Positions 6,803 to 9,897 of a DNA stretch of 9,897 nucleotides are shown one piece after another; positions within the stretch are counted from its first letter, which is position 1; each line of letters opens with the position of its first letter. The position numbers were made by a program, and so were the translations under genes. The notes beneath the pieces are model-generated. The model was not told the origin of the DNA. It did not search any database and saw only the letters and a program-made list of their open reading frames with translations. The DNA is from Rhizobiaceae bacterium (GTDB taxonomy: Bacteria > Pseudomonadota > Alphaproteobacteria > Rhizobiales > Rhizobiaceae): positions 1 through 9,897 of the forward strand of contig JACMIV010000111.1 in assembly GCA_014380965.1 (NCBI GenBank). The letters are read 5' to 3'.

Positions 6803-7057
6803 ACCATCTCTGGGTGAATTGTCGCCTCTTCAGCAGCGACGGGATGTCCAATTCAAAGACGCTGTTGGTTTGAGCCTTGCTGGCATACGTGCTCGAAACG
6901 TAGCGCTTGATGGAATATCGACGTCTTTGAAAAATCCGAGGCATAAGAGATCAAGTCCGATTTTCTACTTTTTGGTGTATTTTTCAAATACATAATTTCA
7001 GGTTGTATCCGCTCGCGTCCTCCCTTAGGCTCCCAACGTTCCTCTAGGTGAGGTTGT
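6803..7057. other. AT-rich intergenic region upstream of the peroxidase
   Basis: No gene is supported here; reading frames are short and lack coding bias. Roughly 6920-7005 is much richer in A and T than the surrounding genes and holds the dyad annotated separately. This is probably the peroxidase promoter and control region. A marginal -35/-10 pair (TTGGTG near 6972, TAATTT near 6993, spacer 15) would flank the dyad, but I do not consider it proven. Confidence 0.5.
6976..6992. promoter_or_regulatory. Operator-like dyad upstream of the peroxidase
   Basis: TGTATTTTTCAAATACA is a perfect 7-bp inverted repeat with a 3-base spacer, 77 bases before the peroxidase ATG. Its core ATTTTTCAAA recurs in inverted orientation as TTTGAAAAAT at 6926-6935, about 50 bases upstream. 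Two related sites in an AT-rich promoter region suggest binding by a dimeric regulator, possibly with looping. I do not recognise the regulator. Confidence 0.4.
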
Positions 7058-7069
7058 GGGAGGTTTGCG

Positions 7070-8539
7070 ATGCATGGCTTCGAACGTCGGGGGCTGATTG
7101 CCCCGCAAGGACATTTTTCCACCACAGGGCGCTTCGGGCGCATGTTCCCGACCATGCCGGGGCTCGAGAGCTTCTCGCCCGGGCCTCTGGCCCTTGGCGA
7201 ACCGACTGGCCCCATGGACGGCGGCTCCCCCGCACCGGGCAACACGAGCCAGAACAATCCCCGTATCCGCGCGGGCTATACCTTCCTCGGCCAGTTCATC
7301 GACCACGACCTGACGCTCGACGTGACCTCCACGCTCGAGCGTCAGATCGACGTGAGCGCTACGCACAACTTCCGGACACCCGTGTTGGAGCTCGATTCCG
7401 TCTACGGGCTCGGGCCGAGCGTACAACCCTATCTCTTCGACACGGACGGGGTCCGCTTCCTGCTCCCGGATGGTGAAACGGACCTGCAGCGCAATGCCAA
7501 CGGACGCGCCCTGATCGGCGATCCACGCAACGACGAGAACCTCATCATCTCGCAACTGCATCTCCTCTTCCTGAAATTCCACAACAAGGTCACCGAGACC
7601 GCCGAGATCAACGCACTGACGGGACTCGAAAAGTTTCTCGCGACCCAAACGCTGGTCCGGCGGCATTACCAATGGATCGTGCTCCACGAGTTCCTGCCGC
7701 GGATCGTCGGCGCGGAGACGGTCGCCCGAGTCATCGCCGAGCGGCCGTTCCTGTTTCCTTCGGACGCCTTCATGCCGGTCGAGTTCAGCATCGCCGCCTA
7801 TCGGTTCGGTCACAGCCAGACGCGGCCGGGCTACGCGCTCAACGCCACCGCCGGTGGCCTGTTGTTTCCCAAGGACCCCGCCGACGGCGATCTCAGAGGC
7901 TTTCGTCCGATCGCACCGGCGCGCGCCGTCGACTGGACCTTCTTTTTCGGGCCGCACGACCCTAATCCAGGGGGCAGGCAAGACAGCAAGTTCATCGACA
8001 CGAGGCTCTCCACGGCGATGCTGCATTTGCCGAATGGAGTCGTCCCCGCCAGTACGCCGCTCAATCAGCGCTCCCTCGCCACGCGCAACCTCCAGCGTGG
8101 CCTCGACGCGCGGCTCCCATCGGGCCAGGACGTCGCCGCAAAGCTGCTTTCGCCGGAGGTCCGCCTTGCGGAGGCCGACATCTGGACCGGTGTCGCGGGT
8201 GGCGAAGGTCCGGCACCGCTCTGGTACTACATCTTGAAGGAGGCTGAGGTCATGGGCCAAGGCCTGCAACTCGCGGGCGTCGGCGCCGAAATCGTCGCGC
8301 GCACCTTCGTCGCCATCCTCCTCGCCGATCCCGCATCCTTCCTCAACCGCGAGCCCGACTGGACGCCGACGCTCGGCAAGACGGAGGGGCAGTTCACGGT
8401 GACGGATCTCGTCAGCTTCACCGAAGGTCGCGATGTTCCGGGGGAGAGGGTAGCAGACCTGCCGTCACCCTCGGGTCCGGTAGAGGCCATCGGCATCATC
8501 GCGGGAGACACGCCTCCGGAGGTTCCCGGCGCGGGCTGA
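7070..8539 (+). CDS. Bacterial animal-type haem peroxidase (peroxidase family protein)
   Basis: This 489-aa protein belongs to the animal haem peroxidase superfamily (peroxidase-cyclooxygenase), in its bacterial branch. The distal motif is FLGQFIDHDLTLD, with Gln75, Asp78 (candidate haem ester link), distal His79 and Asp80 (candidate calcium ligand). The catalytic Arg153 and Glu156 lie in GDPRNDENLIISQLHLLFLKFHN. The proximal haem ligand is His248 in EFSIAAYRFGHSQ. All key positions of the myeloperoxidase/lactoperoxidase active site are therefore kept, except the methionine that forms myeloperoxidase's sulfonium link (Asn157 here). Expected reaction: hydrogen-peroxide-dependent oxidation of halide, thiocyanate or organic substrates. 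No signal peptide or membrane segment is seen, so it is cytosolic or exported by a leaderless route. GGGAGG at 7058-7063, six bases upstream, supports the ATG. The gene stands alone behind an AT-rich control region. The physiological substrate cannot be read from sequence. Confidence 0.9.
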   Translation: MHGFERRGLIAPQGHFSTTGRFGRMFPTMPGLESFSPGPLALGEPTGPMDGGSPAPGNTSQNNPRIRAGYTFLGQFIDHDLTLDVTSTLERQIDVSATHNFRTPVLELDSVYGLGPSVQPYLFDTDGVRFLLPDGETDLQRNANGRALIGDPRNDENLIISQLHLLFLKFHNKVTETAEINALTGLEKFLATQTLVRRHYQWIVLHEFLPRIVGAETVARVIAERPFLFPSDAFMPVEFSIAAYRFGHSQTRPGYALNATAGGLLFPKDPADGDLRGFRPIAPARAVDWTFFFGPHDPNPGGRQDSKFIDTRLSTAMLHLPNGVVPASTPLNQRSLATRNLQRGLDARLPSGQDVAAKLLSPEVRLAEADIWTGVAGGEGPAPLWYYILKEAEVMGQGLQLAGVGAEIVARTFVAILLADPASFLNREPDWTPTLGKTEGQFTVTDLVSFTEGRDVPGERVADLPSPSGPVEAIGIIAGDTPPEVPGAG

Positions 8540-8615
8540 CCGCTAAGCCATCCCCGTTGCTACGAAGTGGCCAAGGTCCGCTTTCCTCCAACCGGACTGC
8601 CGATCGCGAACGGGA

Positions 8616-9848
8616 TCAGCGCACGAAGCGTTCGACGGCGAAGGGAGCGAGATCCGGCCCCCCTCCCTCGATCAGAGCGACCACGAGCTCAGCGGTCCGG
8701 GCGGCGAGCGTCAGGCCGAGATGCTGGTGGCCGAAGGCGTAGGCGATCTGGGGTGTCCTATCGAGCCGGCCGAGCGCGGGGAGGTAGTCGGGGAGCGTCG
8801 GGCGCGAGCCGACCCAACGACGGAAGGGCGCAGCGGGCGCGATGCCGAGGTCGAGGGCATGGCGCTCGAGCCGCTCCCAATGGCGCGGATCGGGCGGCGT
8901 GTCCGGCGCCGAGAACTCGGTCACGCCGGTGATCCGCGTCCGGCCGCGAAAACTCGCCAGCAGAACATGGCGGTCGGCGAAGACGATCGGCGGCTCGGGC
9001 GCAGCATCGCTGTCCGTCTCGATGTGATAGCCGCGCTCGGCGATGAGCGGGACGGCATGGCCGAGACCTACCATCAGCCGCTTCGAGGCGACGCCTGCGG
9101 CAATCACCGCCATCGCCGCGCGGTGAAGCCCTCCCTCCGCCGTGGCCACCCTCACAGCACTTCCGTCGGGCTCCACGGCAAGCGCGTGCTCCGGCAGGCA
9201 GACCCCGCCCCGTTCCGCAAAGGCCTCGCGAAGCGCACACAGCAAGCCCGCAAGGTCCACGATCTGCGCGGTGCCGGCATAGCCGACGCCGCCGACGATC
9301 GGCACGCCGAAGCGCTGGCTCAGATCTGCAAGACTTCCGGCCGCTAGCGGCGCGGCGCTGGCGAGCCGGCCTCCCCCGGCCGTCTCTAAGAGGAGGCGGG
9401 AGAGGCTCGCTTCGCTTTCGCTGAGGACGAGATGGCCGTCCTCGCGCATCAGGTCGCCGGCGCCCGCGAGGCCGAGAAGGCGTCGCCAGGCAGGGATCGC
9501 ATCGCCCAAGAGGCCCGTGAGCGCCTCCTCTCCGGCGCGAAAACGCCGAGGTGCCGCCGCCCGCATCATCCGTAGACCGAACGGGAGCCAGTGCCGCGCG
9601 GCGCGAAGCGGCAGTGCGGCAGGCGCGTTGCGGCCGAGAAGAAGGCCGGGCAAGGCCCGCAGCGTCGCCAGGGAGGCAAGCGGCGCGGTCTGCTCGACCG
9701 CGATGTGCCCTGCATTGCCGAGCGAGGCGGGCAGCACGGACTGCGGTGGATCGAGGATCGTGACGCTTCGTCCCGCCGCCTGAAGCCCCAGGGCGATCGA
9801 GCGCCCGATCACGCCGCCGCCGATCACCATGATGCCGTCCGCTGCCAC
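8616..9848 (-). CDS. FAD-dependent oxidoreductase, DadA-like D-amino acid dehydrogenase
   Basis: This 410-aa protein is of the DAO superfamily. The N-terminal dinucleotide-binding fold has GGGVIG at 10-15 and the acidic ribose-binding Asp33 in VTILD. The family signature SLGNAGHIA follows at 42-50. Later motifs are VIAAGVAS (248-255), ERGYHIE (271-277), RITGVTEF (305-312), GSRPTLPDYLPALG (347-360) and the C-terminal flavin-binding GHQHLGLTLA (373-382). Length and motifs match DadA-like dehydrogenases, which oxidise D-amino acids to 2-oxo acids or imines and pass electrons to the respiratory chain; the GxRPTxPDxLP and GHxHLGLT motifs are also shared with D-hydroxyproline dehydrogenases. Substrate is not determinable without the neighbouring genes, which lie beyond the right edge. 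The GTG start is supported by AGGAG at 9856-9860, seven bases upstream; an ATG at residue 7 would cut into the FAD fold. It is convergent with the peroxidase, stop codons 76 bases apart. Confidence 0.88.
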   Translation of the reverse strand: MAADGIMVIGGGVIGRSIALGLQAAGRSVTILDPPQSVLPASLGNAGHIAVEQTAPLASLATLRALPGLLLGRNAPAALPLRAARHWLPFGLRMMRAAAPRRFRAGEEALTGLLGDAIPAWRRLLGLAGAGDLMREDGHLVLSESEASLSRLLLETAGGGRLASAAPLAAGSLADLSQRFGVPIVGGVGYAGTAQIVDLAGLLCALREAFAERGGVCLPEHALAVEPDGSAVRVATAEGGLHRAAMAVIAAGVASKRLMVGLGHAVPLIAERGYHIETDSDAAPEPPIVFADRHVLLASFRGRTRITGVTEFSAPDTPPDPRHWERLERHALDLGIAPAAPFRRWVGSRPTLPDYLPALGRLDRTPQIAYAFGHQHLGLTLAARTAELVVALIEGGGPDLAPFAVERFVR

Positions 9849-9875
9849 TTGAAGTCTCCTACAGTTCCGCTTAAT

Positions 9876-9889
9876 GGTATACGGTATAC
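9876..9889 (-). promoter_or_regulatory. Tandem GTATAC operator candidate upstream of the oxidoreductase
   Basis: GGTATAC is repeated directly (9876-9882 and 9883-9889). Because GTATAC is itself a palindrome, the result is a GTATAC-N-GTATAC dyad centred about 35 bases before the GTG start. Such short symmetrical sites containing GT and AC are typical of GntR-family repressors that control amino-acid catabolic genes. The repeat is seen; the regulator class is inference. The promoter lies at or beyond the window edge. Confidence 0.45.
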
Positions 9890-9897
9890 GAATGGGA

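Noticed and set aside
6723..6944. Minus-strand 73-codon frame overlapping the end of the DUF1236 gene
   Set aside because: It has no ribosome binding site and no motif, and it overlaps a well-supported gene and its downstream hairpin.
5799..7069. Genomic island inserted at tRNA-His
   Set aside because: tRNA-His is a common attachment site and the DNA after it looks less GC-rich. However, I saw no integrase and no repeated tRNA 3' end, and the first gene after it (DUF1236) is an ordinary Hyphomicrobiales gene.
7025..8269. Minus-strand open frame of 414 codons opposite the peroxidase
   Set aside because: The plus strand encodes an intact active site and has a good ribosome binding site. The antisense product is low-complexity Arg/Glu/Asp/Val-rich sequence without motifs.

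Overview
The window is GC-rich chromosomal DNA. Its genes point to an alphaproteobacterium, most likely of the Hyphomicrobiales (Rhizobiales). The evidence is a PdhS/DivJ/PleC-type cytosolic histidine kinase ending in the FPPxRVLA-like tail, a perfect CtrA box in front of it, a Phasin_2-type phasin, a DUF1236 secreted protein, and a tRNA-His with the alphaproteobacterial acceptor end (no G-1, G1:U72, A73). I cannot name the genus.

Layout, left to right. Positions 1-483 hold only a weak small-ORF candidate (276-461, +). A very large sensor kinase follows on the minus strand (484-4794). An intergenic control region (about 4795-5069) carries the CtrA box on the kinase side and a TGCA-rich dyad on the phasin side. 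The phasin gene (5070-5630, +) ends in a strong hairpin-plus-T-tract terminator. tRNA-His (5799-5875, +) is next, followed by about 560 bases with no convincing gene. A small exported DUF1236 protein lies at 6437-6766 (+). An AT-rich gap with an operator-like dyad precedes a bacterial animal-type haem peroxidase (7070-8539, +). A DadA-like FAD oxidoreductase runs convergently on the minus strand (8616-9848), and a tandem GTATAC operator candidate sits just upstream of it at the right edge.

These look like independent transcription units rather than an operon: each coding gene has its own upstream gap, and the direction changes at the kinase/phasin and peroxidase/oxidoreductase boundaries. Themes are cell-cycle phosphorelay (kinase, CtrA box), carbon storage (phasin), oxidative or envelope stress (peroxidase, DUF1236) and amino-acid catabolism (DadA-like).

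I found no mobile element, CRISPR array, integrase or defence-type cluster, and no clearly new multi-gene system. The most informative signal is the perfect TTAA-N7-TTAA site immediately upstream of a DivK-kinase family gene. It suggests that CtrA controls a kinase that itself probably acts upstream of CtrA.
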